Positions 6,230 through 7,015 of a DNA stretch of 7,015 nucleotides are shown piece by piece. Numbering within the stretch: position 1 is the first letter of the stretch; each line of letters opens with the position of its first letter. The notes under the pieces are model-generated. The model worked only from the letters and a program-made list of their open reading frames with translations, did not search any database and was not told the origin of the DNA. Both the position numbers and the translations under genes were made by a program. The DNA is taken from NCBI GenBank assembly GCA_964580725.1, contig CAZOLV010000153.1, positions 1-7,015 on the forward strand, in the 5' to 3' direction. Source of the stretch: Amarolinea sp964580725 (lineage in GTDB: Bacteria; Chloroflexota; Anaerolineae; SSC4; Amarolineaceae).

Positions 6230-6965
6230 TTCGGACACTGCGACGCCGCCTGCCTCGGTACACATCCTGGGCGTACGCGTCGATGCGCTCACCTGGGGCG
6301 ATTTCGATGCACGGGTGCGCGCCTTCGTGCGCAGCCGGCAGCCGCACCAAATCGTCACCGTCAACCCGGAGTTTGTGATGGCCGCACAGCGCAACCCGGC
6401 CTTCCGGCAGGTCTTAGCGGCGGCGGATCTGGCGCTGGCCGACGGTTGGGGGTTGCTGTGGGCGGCGCGGCGCCAGGGCCAGCCGCTGCCGGCGCGCATC
6501 ACCGGTTCGGATGGGACGCCGCGCCTGGCGGCGTTGGCGGCGCAGGAGGGCTGGCGGCTCTTTCTGCTTGGCGCCGGGCCTGGGGTGGCCGAGCGCGCCG
6601 CCCGTGTGTTACAGGCGCAGCGACCGGGGCTTCGAATTGCTGGCTGCTTTGGCGGCAGTCCGCGGCCTGCCGAGGAGGATGCCATCGTCGAGCGCATTGC
6701 GGCGGCGCAGCCGGACGTTCTACTGGTGGCCTACGGGGCGCCGGCGCAAGACCTCTGGATTGCACGCACGCGGCCGCGCCTGCGCATCCCGCTGGCGATG
6801 GGGGTCGGCGGATCGCTCGATTTCATCGCCGGCGTGCAGCGGCGCGCTCCGCTGCTTGTGCAGCGGCTGCGGCTGGAATGGCTCTTTCGCCTGGTGCAGG
6901 AGCCGCGGCGCTGGCGCCGTCAACTGGCGCTGCCCCGCTTCGTCTGGGCTGTTCTGCGGGAATAG
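6213..6965 (+). CDS. WecG/TagA/CpsF-family glycosyltransferase
   Basis: This 250-aa protein belongs to the family (GT26) that moves a sugar such as N-acetylmannosamine or N-acetylmannosaminuronate from a UDP-sugar onto a lipid-linked sugar at the inner face of the membrane, in teichoic acid, enterobacterial common antigen or capsule synthesis. Seen: HILGVRVDALTW (17-28), VTVNPEFVMAA (48-58), ADLALADGWG (71-80, with D77 at the family's conserved aspartate), RITGSD (95-100), FLLGAGPGVAE (117-127), PDVLLVAYGAPAQDLWI (167-183), GVGGSLDFIAGVQRRAP (197-213) and EWLFRLVQEPRRWRR (222-236). The family's G.PkQE.W motif appears as GAPAQDLW, with Asp180 in place of Glu. The basic C-terminal segment fits the membrane-associating tail described for TagA. 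The ATG at 6213 is chosen because homology starts at residue 17; the in-frame ATG at 6114 would need a 116-nt overlap. No clear Shine-Dalgarno precedes 6213, consistent with coupling to the methyltransferase. Exact donor and acceptor are unknown. Confidence 0.9.
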   Translation: MSTPSDSDTATPPASVHILGVRVDALTWGDFDARVRAFVRSRQPHQIVTVNPEFVMAAQRNPAFRQVLAAADLALADGWGLLWAARRQGQPLPARITGSDGTPRLAALAAQEGWRLFLLGAGPGVAERAARVLQAQRPGLRIAGCFGGSPRPAEEDAIVERIAAAQPDVLLVAYGAPAQDLWIARTRPRLRIPLAMGVGGSLDFIAGVQRRAPLLVQRLRLEWLFRLVQEPRRWRRQLALPRFVWAVLRE

Positions 6966-7015
6966 GGGAGAGGAAGTAGGAAATAGGGGGAGAGGAAGTA
7001 GGAAATAGGGGGAGA
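6958..7015 (+). repeat. 22-bp purine-rich tandem repeat, cut by the window edge
   Basis: Three units are visible: 6958-6978 (21 nt, one substitution and one deletion), 6979-7000 (22 nt) and 7001-7015 (15 nt, identical to unit 2 as far as it goes). The unit is GGAAATAGGGGGAGAGGAAG followed by TA, itself built of heptamer-like pieces GGAAATA and GGAAGTA. The + strand is all G, A and T with no C. The first unit contains the TAG stop of the glycosyltransferase gene (6963-6965). The array continues beyond the window for an unknown length. Confidence 0.9.

Overview
This is a GC-rich (roughly mid-60% by eye) bacterial window. All genes are on the + strand: one very large secreted protein, then an intergenic region with a promoter-like sequence, then a tightly overlapping two-gene unit. 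No gene fixes the taxonomy. A Chloroflexota (Anaerolineae/Caldilineae-type) origin is my best inference. It rests on the base composition, on the huge secreted beta-rich protein ending in a short basic/hydrophobic 'LPLI' tail (a tail style I associate with secreted proteins of that phylum), and on the purine-rich G/A/T tandem repeat at the right edge.

Layout: 1-65 is a short upstream stretch carrying the ribosome binding site of gene 1. Gene 1 (66-5186, GTG start, 1706 aa) has a Sec-type signal peptide, a LamG/concanavalin-like domain, a possible CBM9-like domain, a small beta-sandwich 'regulatory-like' domain, a gingipain-family (C25) cysteine peptidase domain with a visible His/Cys pair, an eight-repeat PQQ-type beta-propeller and three fibronectin-III-like domains. 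The 257-nt gap 5187-5443 holds a strong hairpin just after the stop codon, a sigma70-type promoter whose -35 and -10 regions each lie in or overlap a perfect inverted repeat, and a perfect 11-bp hairpin in the presumed leader. Gene 2 (5444-6229) is a class I SAM-dependent methyltransferase. Gene 3 (6213-6965) is a WecG/TagA/CpsF-family glycosyltransferase whose start overlaps the end of gene 2 by 17 nt. From 6958 to the window edge runs a 22-bp tandem repeat that also supplies the stop codon of gene 3.

Functionally, gene 1 is probably an exported, glycan- or surface-binding protease. Genes 2 and 3 are probably co-transcribed and could act in cell-surface polysaccharide or glycolipid synthesis; the glycosyltransferase family supports this, while the methyltransferase substrate is unknown. 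I see no direct evidence that gene 1 and genes 2-3 work together. The hairpin and the promoter between them suggest separate transcription units. I found no RNA gene, CRISPR array, insertion sequence or phage gene.
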